Shown piece by piece: positions 17,400 through 25,249 of a DNA stretch of 64,000 nucleotides. The notes below the pieces were generated by a model. That model made no database searches. It was not told the DNA's origin and saw only the letters and a list, made by a program, of their open reading frames with translations. The DNA is from CAZLDI01 sp964558415. Lineage in GTDB: Bacteria > Chloroflexota > Dehalococcoidia > SM23-28-2 > RBG-16-64-32. Each line of letters starts with the position of its first letter. The stretch's first letter is position 1. The position numbers and the translations under genes are program-made. The stretch spans positions 1 to 64,000 of the forward strand of contig CAZLDI010000015.1 in the NCBI GenBank assembly GCA_964558415.1. The letters run 5' to 3'.

Positions 17400-17425
17400 A
17401 AGTGGGGTGGCACCCACTTTTTTTT
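17400..17425 (+). terminator. Intrinsic terminator in the nusA leader, possible attenuator
   Basis: Stem AAGTGGG/CCCACTT (7 bp, loop GTGGCA) directly followed by eight T residues counted from the stem end. It could simply end proS transcription, but it lies downstream of the nusA promoter, so nusA expression requires readthrough. Confidence 0.75.
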
Positions 17426-17472
17426 GCCCCTTGAAACGGGCGGTTCGTAGCGCTGAGGAGGTCAAGGCCGGC

Positions 17473-18918
17473 GTGAAAAGTGAATTCATGATCGCCATCA
17501 CTCAGCTGGCGGCGGAGAAGAATTTGCCCAAAGAGGTGGTCCTCGAAGCGATGGAGGCCGCCCTTGTTTCCGCATACAAAAAAGACGCCGAGATGGTCGG
17601 CAACGTCGTCGTCCACATCGACCGCGAGACCGGTGACCACCACGTGTACTTCGAGCGCGCCGTCGTCCAGGAAGTGACTGACGCGCGTACGGAGTTCGCC
17701 CTGTCGGAAGCGCGGCGAATCAAGCCGGACGTGATCCTGGGCGACATGATGCTGGAAGAGGTACACCCCGGTCACGGCGGACGCATCGCCGCGCAGACTG
17801 CCAAGCAGGTAGTCCTGCAGCGCCTGCGCGAAGCCGAGCGGGAGATGGTCTTCGAGGAGTTCTCCAACCGCGAGGGCGACATCATCTCGGGCGTCGTGCA
17901 GCGCATGGAAGTTAAGCACATCGTGATCGACCTCGGGAAAACGGAGGCGATCCTGCCGGCTGCGGAGCAGGTGCGCACGGAGCACTATCGCGGCGGGCAG
18001 CGGATGAAGTTCTACCTGCTGGAGGTGCACCGGTCCATCAGGGGACCCCAACTGATCCTTTCGCGGACGCACAAGAACCTGCTCAAGCGGCTGTTCGAAC
18101 TGGAGGTCCCGGAGATTTACCGGGGGACGGTGGAAATCAAGTCGATCGCGCGCGAGGCGGGGTTCCGCAGCAAAGTGGCGGTCTCGGCGCGGCAGGAAGG
18201 CATCGACCCCGTCGGGTCTTGTGTGGGCCCGAGAGGAATCCGCATTCAGAACATCGTCAGCGAGCTGAACGGCGAGCGGATCGACGTTATACAGTGGGAC
18301 CCGGACGCCACCCAATTTGTGGCCAACGCCCTCAGCCCGGCCCAGGTGCTGCGCGTCACCACGACCGAGGAAGATAACACGGCGTCAGTCATCGTTCCCG
18401 ACCGCCAGCTCTCCCTGGCGATCGGTAAGGAGGGACAGAACGCGCGTCTGGCCGCGAAACTGACAGGGTGGCGCATCGACATCAAGCCAGAATCCGCAAT
18501 GGGAGAGGTGCTGGCTACACCAGCGCCCGCCAAACCCGTCGCCAGGCCGAAGAAGTCCGCGGCTATAGAAGATGACGCGCACCCGGACCAGGCCTGGATG
18601 GAGGTAATCGACAAGGACGGCGCGGCGCCCGCTGAGGAGCCGGCAGCGGTCTCGGTAGAGGCGGTGGCGGTGGAAGCCCCCGCGGCGGTCGCGGCGCCTA
18701 AGATCCGCTTCGCCGAAGAGATCGCGCCGGCGCCGACAACCGACAAGAAGAAGAAGAGCAAGAAGGCGGAATCGCCGGACGCTGAGGGCAAGCCGAAGAA
18801 GGGCGCGAAGCGCGACCGGCGCGCGACGCCAATCACCGATGACTACGACGACGAGGTTATCGACGTGGGTGACTTCCCTGAATGGGAAAACAGCGGCGAG
18901 GGCGATGGTGATGTCTAG
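17473..18918 (+). CDS. nusA: Transcription termination/antitermination factor NusA
   Basis: 481 residues from a GTG start (VKSEFMIAITQLAAEKNL is the standard NusA N terminus); AGGAGG lies 11 nt upstream. Order: N-terminal RNA-polymerase-binding domain, S1 domain (REGDIISGVVQRMEVKHIVIDLG), two KH domains (VGSCVGPRGIRIQ and LAIGKEGQNARLAAKLTGW). A low-complexity Ala/Pro/Lys/acidic tail of about 130 residues replaces the repeats of E. coli NusA. It binds RNA polymerase and nascent RNA to control pausing and termination. It heads nusA-ylxR-infB-rbfA-truB, but rimP, which commonly precedes nusA, is absent here. The leader contains a terminator, suggesting autoregulation. Confidence 0.95.
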   Translation: MKSEFMIAITQLAAEKNLPKEVVLEAMEAALVSAYKKDAEMVGNVVVHIDRETGDHHVYFERAVVQEVTDARTEFALSEARRIKPDVILGDMMLEEVHPGHGGRIAAQTAKQVVLQRLREAEREMVFEEFSNREGDIISGVVQRMEVKHIVIDLGKTEAILPAAEQVRTEHYRGGQRMKFYLLEVHRSIRGPQLILSRTHKNLLKRLFELEVPEIYRGTVEIKSIAREAGFRSKVAVSARQEGIDPVGSCVGPRGIRIQNIVSELNGERIDVIQWDPDATQFVANALSPAQVLRVTTTEEDNTASVIVPDRQLSLAIGKEGQNARLAAKLTGWRIDIKPESAMGEVLATPAPAKPVARPKKSAAIEDDAHPDQAWMEVIDKDGAAPAEEPAAVSVEAVAVEAPAAVAAPKIRFAEEIAPAPTTDKKKKSKKAESPDAEGKPKKGAKRDRRATPITDDYDDEVIDVGDFPEWENSGEGDGDV

Positions 18919-19219
18919 CGCCGTCAAGACAGCGCCACGGCCGAGGCATACACCAGAACGCACTTGCGTCGGCTGTGGGACAGCCGCGGCCAAGCGTGGC
19001 CTGGTACGCATCGTCCGTGGCTCTGACGGTTCCGTCCAGCCGGATGAGACCGGCCGTAAGCCCGGGCGCGGCGCGTATCTGCACACGGACCGGAGCTGCT
19101 GGGACACCGCCCTCAAGAAGGGGCGTCTTCAGCGATCGCTAAAGACCGCCATTCAACCCGCTGACCTGACGGCGTTGCAGTCGTTCGCGACAGCTTTCGC
19201 GCAAGAGGAGGCCAATTGA
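18911..19219 (+). CDS. ylxR: YlxR-family RNA-binding protein (DUF448, RnpM)
   Basis: 102 residues. The family signature is clear: RTCVGCGTAAAKRGLVRIVR near the start, then GRKPGRGAYLH and CWDTALKKGRLQRSLK. YlxR proteins are small basic RNA binders encoded between nusA and infB; in Bacillus the protein modulates RNase P. The ATG at 18911 overlaps the nusA end by 8 nt and has GAGGG 8 nt upstream; an ATG two codons earlier is an alternative. Confidence 0.9.
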   Translation: MSSAVKTAPRPRHTPERTCVGCGTAAAKRGLVRIVRGSDGSVQPDETGRKPGRGAYLHTDRSCWDTALKKGRLQRSLKTAIQPADLTALQSFATAFAQEEAN

Positions 19220-21009
19220 GCGCCCAGTCAGCCCAGTCAGAGGCGGCCCCCGTGGCCCAGCGCGAAGTCTCGCTCCCGCGCGCTATCACCGTGCGCGAAC
19301 TCGCCGAACTACTTCAGGCCAAGCCGATCGACGTCATCAAAGAACTGATCAAGCACGGCGTAATGGCCGCGGTCAACCAGAGCGTTGACTATAGCAGCGC
19401 GTCCGCCGTAGCGACCGACATGGGCTTCTCGCCGCGCCGTGAGGGCGAGAACGGAACTGCAGAGAGTATGGCGACGGAAGAAGAGACGGCCGTCGTCGCA
19501 GTTGAAGAGACGAACCTCCAGCACAGGCCGCCTGTGGTTACGGTATTGGGCCACGTCGATCACGGGAAGACGAGCCTCCTGGACGCGATCCGGAAAACGA
19601 ACGTGACCGCGAAGGAGTTCGGGGCGATTACCCAGCACATCGGCGCCTATCAGGTTGAGTGGAACGGCCACAAGATCACCTTTATCGATACACCCGGTCA
19701 CGAGGCGTTCACGACGTTGCGCGCCCGCGGGGCCAACATCACGGATATCGCGGTGCTCGTCGTCGCGGCGGACGATGGTGTGATGCCGCAAACACTGGAA
19801 GCGATCGACCACGCGAAGGCGGCGGGCGTCCACATGATCGTTGCGGTCAACAAGTCGGACCTGCCTGCGGCGAATCCCGACCGCGTAAAGCAGCAGCTTA
19901 CCCAGCGCGAAGTTCTCATCGAAGAGTACGGCGGCGATGTGCCGCTAATCCAGGTGTCGGCCAAAACGGGCGCCGGCCTGGATGACCTCCTGGAGCACAT
20001 CCTGCTGGTCGCCGAGATATCGGAACTGAAGGCGAATCCCGACCGGCTTGCGGAAGGGACGATTATCGAGTCTGAAATGGACTCCAACCGCGGGCCGATG
20101 GCCAGCATCCTGATCCAGAAGGGCACGTTGCGGACCGGCGACCCCATCGTCACCGGCGACACCTGGGGAAAGGTTAAGGCGATGTTCGATGAACGTGGCC
20201 AGCGCGTCGCCGAAGCTGGGCCGGCCACCCCCGTAGAGGTCATGGGGCTGGAGGCCGTCCCCCGCGCCGGCGACCTGATCGTGGCAGTCGAAGATGAGCG
20301 CACGGCCCGCGCCGCTGCTGAACAACGCCAACGACAGGCTTCGGACACGGCGACGCCGCGAGCAGTCACGCTAGAAGCGGTCTCCGGGGACATCGCGGCC
20401 GGTCGGGCGAAGGAGCTCAACGTAGTCGTAAAGGCCGACACCAACGGTAGCCTCGAGGCGATTCGCAGCTCACTGGAGCGACTGGACTCGCCGGAGGTAC
20501 GGCTTAGCGTCATCCACACCGCCGTGGGGAGTGTCAACGAATCCGACGTGATGCTCGCCGCCGCATCGCGCGGGATCATCGTGGCCTTCAACGTCAAGGC
20601 CGAACCCGCCACGAAGCGGCTCACCGAGGTCGAGGGCGTGGACCTGCGGCACTATCGCATAATCTATGAGCTAATCGACGACGTCGAGCGCGCCGTCAAG
20701 GGGCTAATGGACCCGGTGATGGTGGAGGTGGTAGACGGACGTGCGGAGGTGCGCGCGGTTTTCCGCGTCCGCGGTGGCAATATCGCCGGCTGCTACCTTT
20801 CGGACGGCGTCGTCCGCCGCAACTCTTTGCTGCGGGTCATCCGCGGCGGCGAGACGATACACACCTCGCGCACCTCCAGCCTCCGGCGGTTTCAGGACGA
20901 CGTGCGTGAGGTGACCTCAGGGCTCGAATGCGGAATCGGTGTTGAGAAGTTCGAAAGCTTCCAGGAGGGCGACGTGATAGAAGCCTTCCACGTCGAACAA
21001 AAGGGTTAA
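19216..21009 (+). CDS. infB: Translation initiation factor IF-2, short form
   Basis: 597 residues, short because the long variable N terminus of many IF-2 proteins is missing. An IF2_N domain (ITVRELAELLQAKPIDVIKE) is followed by the GTPase domain with G1 GHVDHGKT, G3 DTPGHEAF and G4 NKSD, then the beta-barrel and C-terminal fMet-tRNA-binding domains. It brings initiator tRNA to the 30S subunit and promotes subunit joining. Start is TTG, overlapping the ylxR stop as TTGA, with GAGGAGG just upstream. Confidence 0.96.
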   Translation: MSAQSAQSEAAPVAQREVSLPRAITVRELAELLQAKPIDVIKELIKHGVMAAVNQSVDYSSASAVATDMGFSPRREGENGTAESMATEEETAVVAVEETNLQHRPPVVTVLGHVDHGKTSLLDAIRKTNVTAKEFGAITQHIGAYQVEWNGHKITFIDTPGHEAFTTLRARGANITDIAVLVVAADDGVMPQTLEAIDHAKAAGVHMIVAVNKSDLPAANPDRVKQQLTQREVLIEEYGGDVPLIQVSAKTGAGLDDLLEHILLVAEISELKANPDRLAEGTIIESEMDSNRGPMASILIQKGTLRTGDPIVTGDTWGKVKAMFDERGQRVAEAGPATPVEVMGLEAVPRAGDLIVAVEDERTARAAAEQRQRQASDTATPRAVTLEAVSGDIAAGRAKELNVVVKADTNGSLEAIRSSLERLDSPEVRLSVIHTAVGSVNESDVMLAAASRGIIVAFNVKAEPATKRLTEVEGVDLRHYRIIYELIDDVERAVKGLMDPVMVEVVDGRAEVRAVFRVRGGNIAGCYLSDGVVRRNSLLRVIRGGETIHTSRTSSLRRFQDDVREVTSGLECGIGVEKFESFQEGDVIEAFHVEQKG

Positions 21010-21045
21010 CCGGCCCGGTTTCCGTCCGAAGAAAGGGGCGCTGAC

Positions 21046-21441
21046 GTGAGCAGACGCCTCCAGCGTCTTAACGTATTGTTCCGCCAGGAGATCGCCGATC
21101 TGATCAGGTCCGAGGTCAGCGACCCGCGTCTGGAGGCGCTGCTGAGCCTTACGCGTGTTGACATCTCCCCTGATCTCGAGAACGCCACCGTGTACGTGAG
21201 CATTCTGGGCGACGCCCAGACGAAGGCGTCCAGCATGAGAGCACTGACCGCGGCCGCACCGTTCCTGCGACGTCACCTCATCGCACGGATTCGCATCCGC
21301 CGCATTCCAGCGCTGCGTTTCCTGCTGGACGAATCGATCGAGGAGGCTGCGCGCGTGCTGGAGCTGATGAAACAGGTCTCCGAGAGTGAGCCGCCATCTG
21401 AGCCGGAGGGCCCTGCCGGTAAGCCCGGCGCGAACGCTTGA
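21046..21441 (+). CDS. rbfA: Ribosome-binding factor A
   Basis: 131 residues, GTG start with AAAGGGG 7 nt upstream. The family pattern is visible: RRLQRLNVLFRQEIADLI at the N terminus, SDPRL, VTxVDISPDLENATVYVS-type core and LRFLLDESIEEAARV at the end. RbfA binds the 30S subunit late in assembly at 16S rRNA helix 1 and is needed for maturation. It lies between infB and truB, a conserved arrangement, and its stop overlaps the truB start. Confidence 0.94.
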   Translation: MSRRLQRLNVLFRQEIADLIRSEVSDPRLEALLSLTRVDISPDLENATVYVSILGDAQTKASSMRALTAAAPFLRRHLIARIRIRRIPALRFLLDESIEEAARVLELMKQVSESEPPSEPEGPAGKPGANA

Positions 21442-22337
21442 TCTCCGGAATACTCAACGTCAACAAAGAAGCCGGCAGCACCTCGTTTCAGGTCGTATCG
21501 CGGTTGCGGAGGCTCAGCGGCGGCAAGCGCGCCGGCCACGCCGGCACGCTTGACCCGGCGGCCACTGGCGTCCTGCTCGTCCTTCTCGGGCAGGCGTCTC
21601 GCGTGAGTGAGTACATAATGGAGCTCCCGAAGACGTACCGAGGGGTCATTGAGCTCGGGCGTGCGACCGACACCTACGACGCAGAGGGCGAGACCACGTC
21701 AACCGGCGATGCCAGCTTGATCTCCCGCGAGGCGATCGAGGCCGCGCTCCCCCTGTTCAGGGGGGAGATACATCAGACGCCGCCGCACTTCAGCGCGGTT
21801 AAGGTGAGCGGGACGCCGGCCTACAAACTTGCGAGAAGGGGCGAGCGTCCGCCGCTCAAGGCCCGTATCGCGCAGGTCTACCGCTTCACACTCGTTCGAT
21901 ACGATGCGCCGTCCGTAGAAGTGGAAGTCGAGTGCGGCAAAGGGACGTACATCCGTTCACTGGCGCACGACCTTGGTCAGACCCTGGGGTGCGGAGCGCA
22001 CCTGGCCAATCTGGTGCGGACACGCGTCGGTCCGTTTGACATCGCAGACGCCGTTGGCATGGCCGATCTGGAGACGGCATTCTCAGAGGACCGCTGGCAA
22101 GATTTGCTATTGCCGGTGGACATTGGGCTGCTCGCCCTTCCCGCCGTCACGATCGGGCTGGAGGAAGAGAAGGACGTGCGGCACGGCCAGGCGATTGAAG
22201 GCGTAAGCAGCGCTGAGCGTAGGCCCGGCCAGCTGTCCCGCGCCTACGCCGAAGACGGGTCGCTGGTGGCGATTCTCAGGTTCGATCCTGAGACAGGGAT
22301 GTGGCATCCCCACAAAGTATTTGGTGGAAGTACCTAA
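21438..22337 (+). CDS. truB: tRNA pseudouridine-55 synthase
   Basis: 299 residues. Converts U55 of the tRNA T-loop to pseudouridine. The catalytic motif GTLDPAATGVL (Asp nucleophile) follows the usual GILNVNKEAGSTSFQVV start; KTYRGVIELG, TPPHFSAVKVSGTPAYKLAR and the GTYIRSLAHDLG motif are also present. Start is TTG overlapping the rbfA stop as TTGA, so translation is likely coupled. Confidence 0.95.
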   Translation: MISGILNVNKEAGSTSFQVVSRLRRLSGGKRAGHAGTLDPAATGVLLVLLGQASRVSEYIMELPKTYRGVIELGRATDTYDAEGETTSTGDASLISREAIEAALPLFRGEIHQTPPHFSAVKVSGTPAYKLARRGERPPLKARIAQVYRFTLVRYDAPSVEVEVECGKGTYIRSLAHDLGQTLGCGAHLANLVRTRVGPFDIADAVGMADLETAFSEDRWQDLLLPVDIGLLALPAVTIGLEEEKDVRHGQAIEGVSSAERRPGQLSRAYAEDGSLVAILRFDPETGMWHPHKVFGGST

Positions 22338-22367
22338 TATTGGGTAGACGAAAACGGCTAGATTGCC

Positions 22368-22395
22368 TTGACACGCCGCCTGAGATCAGTATGCT
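22368..22395 (+). promoter_or_regulatory. Promoter of the small DUF5679-type gene
   Basis: TTGACA (22368-22373), 16-nt spacer, TATGCT (22390-22395). It lies about 60 nt before the 46-residue gene and after truB, so the small gene can be transcribed independently. Confidence 0.6.
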
Positions 22396-22452
22396 TGTCG
22401 CGGTAGTGCCAAAACGACCCTATCCACGGGCGATTCAAGTTGGGGGTGATTC

Positions 22453-22593
22453 ATGCAAGCATACTGTCTCAAGTGCCGGACCAAGCGGGAGATGCGAAAC
22501 CCGCAGCAGACGACTCTGAAGAACGGGCGCCCCGCCACGCAGGGGTCGTGTCAGGTCTGCGGGACCAAGATGTCCCGGATCGGGCGCGGATAA
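22453..22593 (+). CDS. Small zinc-ribbon protein, DUF5679-like
   Basis: 46 residues: two Cys pairs (YCLKC at 4-8 and CQVCG at 33-37) separated by a basic linker containing KREMRNP and TLKNGRPATQG, ending KMSRIG. This is the pattern of the DUF5679 family of tiny zinc-ribbon proteins. GGGGGTGA lies just upstream of the ATG, and a near-consensus promoter precedes it. Function unknown; the ribosomal-protein-like composition and its place behind a translation operon hint at a ribosome- or RNA-linked role, which is inference. Confidence 0.8.
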   Translation: MQAYCLKCRTKREMRNPQQTTLKNGRPATQGSCQVCGTKMSRIGRG

Positions 22594-22650
22594 CCTGAGA
22601 ACGCGGGCGCCGGGACATCCGCCTGCTGCGCACAAAGGTGACGCGAAACG

Positions 22651-24174
22651 TCATTCTCCCTGGTAATACTCCATGCCAAGGTGGGTGATCTGCTCCTCGC
22701 CCATCAGCCAGCGCAGCGTGTTCTTCAGCTTCGTCTGCTGGATGAAGAGGTCGTGCTCGGGGTAGACAGACGGGGCGTGCTGGGGACTCTTGAAGTAAAA
22801 GGATAGCCATTCCTGGATGCCGGACATGCCGGCGCGCTGGGCGAGGTCGAGGAAAAGCGCGAGGTCGAGGACGAGCGGCGCGGCCAGGATGGAGTCCCGA
22901 CAGAGGAAATCGATCTTGATCTGCATCGGATAGCCCAGCCATCCGAAGATGTCTATGTTGTCCCAGCCTTCCTTGTTGTCGCCGCGGGGAGGGTAGTAAT
23001 TGATGCGCACCTTGTGGTAGACGTCGCCGTAGAGCTCCGGGTACAGCTCGGGTTGAAGGATGTATTCCAGCACGCCGAGTTTTGACTCCTCTTTGGTCTT
23101 GAAGCTCTCCGGGTCATCGAGCACCTCGCCGTCACGGTTACCCAGGATGTTCGTGGAATACCAACCAGAGAGCCCCAGCATGCGGGCCTTGAGCATCGGC
23201 GCGATCACTGTCTTGAATAGCGTCTGGCCGGTCTTGAAGTCCTTCCCGCAGACGGGCACGTTCTTGCTCTGGGCTAGCGTCATCATGGCCGGGATGTCCA
23301 CAGTGAGGTTGGGAGCGCCGTTGGCGAAGGGCACGCCCTCCATGAGGGCCGCATAAGCGTAGAGCATCGACGGCGCAACGGCGGCGTCGCTGGCTTCCAT
23401 CGCTGCTTCCAGATTCTCAAGATTTTTGTGGGCCGGCTGCTCCTCCATAAATATTTCGGTTGAGGCGCACCATACGACGACGAGCCGATCGCAGTTATTG
23501 GCTGCCTTGAAGTCGCGGATGTCCTTTCGGATCGCGTCGGCGAGCTCCATTTTTGTTCGGCCCCGCTTGACGTTCGTCCCTTGAAGGCGCTTCACGTAGT
23601 ACTGGTCGAAGACGGCCGGCATCGGCTTGATGTCTTTCAAGTAATCCGCGATGGGGTCGATATGCTCATGCCGGTTGAGGACCCCGCACTTAAGCGCGGC
23701 CTCGTAAGCGTTGTCCGGAATAGGGTCCCAGGCGCCAAAGACGAGCTGGTCGAGGGCGGCAAGCGGAACGAAATCCTTGAGGAGCGGCATGCGACCTTCA
23801 GTGCGCCTTCCGAGGCGGATCGTGCCCATCTGCGTGACAGAGCCGATGGCGGGCGCAGTCCCGCGCCGCATGTTCTCGACGCCGGAGATGAACGTGGACG
23901 CTACAGCGCCGAGCCCGACGAGCAACACGCCAAGGCGACCGGACGCCGAGGCGATCGGATTGGGCTGCGTGGCAACGAAGTCTTTCGGTTCCAAGACGAT
24001 CCCTTTCTGCCGGGCCAGCGACATGAGCGGCTGGTGCCACTGCGCTGGTATTCGCCCGGTGTTGGCCCAGTGCTGGACGGTACTCTGTCGTTTGCCGAGA
24101 AGGCCGGCCAGCCTGCTCTGGTTCCCAAAGCGCCGGATGATCTGTTCTGCTGAATTAGACTGCCTGCCACCCAT
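22651..24174 (-). CDS. ino1: Inositol-3-phosphate synthase with N-terminal helix-turn-helix domain
   Basis: 507 residues. From about residue 75 it is a full myo-inositol-1-phosphate synthase: Rossmann loop GVLLVGLGAVASTFISGVE, then FGAWDPIPDNAYEAA, GKDFKTGQTLFKT and the NYYPPRGDNKEGWDNIDIFGW / IKIDFLCRDSILAAPLVLDL signatures. It converts glucose-6-phosphate to inositol phosphate using NAD. The first ~60 residues are extra: IIRRFGNQSRLAGLLGKRQ followed by STVQHWANTGRIPAQW is a Cro/YdaS-like helix-turn-helix. A palindrome overlaps its own promoter, so the enzyme may repress its gene. ATG at 24174 lies 8 nt after a -10 box, with no ribosome-binding site. It diverges from the lipid operon that would use its product. 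Confidence 0.92.
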   Translation of the reverse strand: MGGRQSNSAEQIIRRFGNQSRLAGLLGKRQSTVQHWANTGRIPAQWHQPLMSLARQKGIVLEPKDFVATQPNPIASASGRLGVLLVGLGAVASTFISGVENMRRGTAPAIGSVTQMGTIRLGRRTEGRMPLLKDFVPLAALDQLVFGAWDPIPDNAYEAALKCGVLNRHEHIDPIADYLKDIKPMPAVFDQYYVKRLQGTNVKRGRTKMELADAIRKDIRDFKAANNCDRLVVVWCASTEIFMEEQPAHKNLENLEAAMEASDAAVAPSMLYAYAALMEGVPFANGAPNLTVDIPAMMTLAQSKNVPVCGKDFKTGQTLFKTVIAPMLKARMLGLSGWYSTNILGNRDGEVLDDPESFKTKEESKLGVLEYILQPELYPELYGDVYHKVRINYYPPRGDNKEGWDNIDIFGWLGYPMQIKIDFLCRDSILAAPLVLDLALFLDLAQRAGMSGIQEWLSFYFKSPQHAPSVYPEHDLFIQQTKLKNTLRWLMGEEQITHLGMEYYQGE

Positions 24175-24182
24175 CAACCGTC

Positions 24183-24210
24183 ATGGTAACAAAATTTTCG
24201 TTAGCCGCAA
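24183..24210 (-). promoter_or_regulatory. Promoter and palindromic operator of the HTH-inositol-phosphate synthase gene
   Basis: Minus strand: TTGCGG (24210-24205), 16-nt spacer, TACCAT (24188-24183), ATG 8 nt later. The spacer holds TAAC-N9-GTTA (24187-24203) with an A4T4 core, a natural binding site for the HTH domain encoded just downstream. Confidence 0.5.
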
Positions 24211-24253
24211 GCTGGGCTCCGCAGCAGGCATCCGACGAGACATGCAGAGGTGA

Positions 24254-24341
24254 TATATTACATCAGCAAGTGGACGCCTCACCTCTGATTCCGCAGGCGC
24301 TATCTATGAGGCACGGGGATCTCCCCGCCCTCAAATGCTGA
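24254..24341 (+). promoter_or_regulatory. Leader of the acyltransferase gene: -10-like box, hairpin and short upstream reading frame
   Basis: TATATT at 24254-24259 could be a -10 (the -35 is poor). The leader ends with a perfect 6-bp hairpin CGGGGA/TCCCCG just before the gene. An 11-codon frame starting ATG at 24306 ends with TGA inside the gene's first codons (24339-24341). No ribosome-binding site is visible for the gene's ATG at 24335. Confidence 0.3.
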
Positions 24342-25249
24342 AGTACCTCTTCTTCGTCGTCAGCTTCAACACACTCGGCAGGCTGCCACTGCCACTTCTT
24401 TACCGAGTCATGTACCTGGCTGCGCTGGCGGGTTACTACCTGGTTCCCGGTGCTCGCCGGAACGTGGTGTCCAACCTGCGCCGCGTGATGCCGGCCGGCG
24501 TGCCTGAACGAGAGGTAGCCCGAGCAGCGCGTAGCGTGTTTCGGAACGTGGCGCTCTACTACGCTGATCTCGCTCGGCTGCCACAAATGGATGTAGACTG
24601 CTTCTTCCAACGCCGTCTTACCTTCCATGGGGTGGAGGAGCACCTGCGCCCGGCGATCAGCGCCGGCAAGGGAGTGATCATGCTTAGCGCTCACTTCGGC
24701 AATCCCGAGCTCGCCGGGCAGGGGCTGGTCCCGTTGGGCGTCCGCGTGTTTGCGCTCACGGAGCCGCTTTATCCCCGCCTCTCACGCTTTCTGGACCGCA
24801 TCCGGTCATCCAAAGGTCACACCTTCGCCTCCGTCAACGTCGGCAACGTCAAGCGCGTGATCAAGACGCTGCGCAAAGGGGGCGTGGTTGTCCTGATGGG
24901 CGACCGTGACATAGAGGGCCCTAAGGAATCGCTGCCCTTCTTCGGCGCGGAGGCGCTGATGCCAACCGGCCCAATGGAGGTGGCCGTGCGCACGGGCGCC
25001 ACGGTGCTTCCCTGCTTCTGCGCGCGGCGGGGCCGCTACGCGGTCGAAGCATGGATTGAGCCCCCGCTGGACCTGCCCAACTCCGGAGACCTGCGGCAGG
25101 ATGTCAGGAACGGCTGCCTCCGCTTCATCGAGAGGCTGGAGCCGCGACTGCGCGCGGACCCGTCGCAGTGGGTGGTCCTGGAGGCAGTCTGGGACCATCC
25201 GGTGGCCGCGTCTGCGGTTGGAGATGGCCGAGGCGGTACGAATGGGTAA
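24335..25249 (+). CDS. Lysophospholipid / phosphatidylinositol-mannoside acyltransferase-like protein (LpxL/HtrB family)
   Basis: 304 residues with an N-terminal membrane anchor (LPLLYRVMYLAALAGYYLV). The catalytic HX4E motif is HFGNPE, and MGDRDIEG plus FFGAEALMPTGP match the family. In Actinobacteria the homologue PatA acylates phosphatidylinositol mannoside and is encoded beside pgsA and pimA, as here. The neighbours support a PatA-like role; the family also contains lipid A acyltransferases, but no lipid A genes are nearby. It probably acts on the inner face of the cytoplasmic membrane. Its end overlaps the PHP gene by 8 nt. Confidence 0.82.
   Translation: MLKYLFFVVSFNTLGRLPLPLLYRVMYLAALAGYYLVPGARRNVVSNLRRVMPAGVPEREVARAARSVFRNVALYYADLARLPQMDVDCFFQRRLTFHGVEEHLRPAISAGKGVIMLSAHFGNPELAGQGLVPLGVRVFALTEPLYPRLSRFLDRIRSSKGHTFASVNVGNVKRVIKTLRKGGVVVLMGDRDIEGPKESLPFFGAEALMPTGPMEVAVRTGATVLPCFCARRGRYAVEAWIEPPLDLPNSGDLRQDVRNGCLRFIERLEPRLRADPSQWVVLEAVWDHPVAASAVGDGRGGTNG

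Noticed and set aside
17395..17420. GGGTGGCACC in the nusA leader resembles the T-box antiterminator sequence
   Set aside because: Only about 20 nt lie between the likely transcription start and the hairpin, so there is no room for the specifier stem of a T-box, and the downstream gene is not a synthetase.
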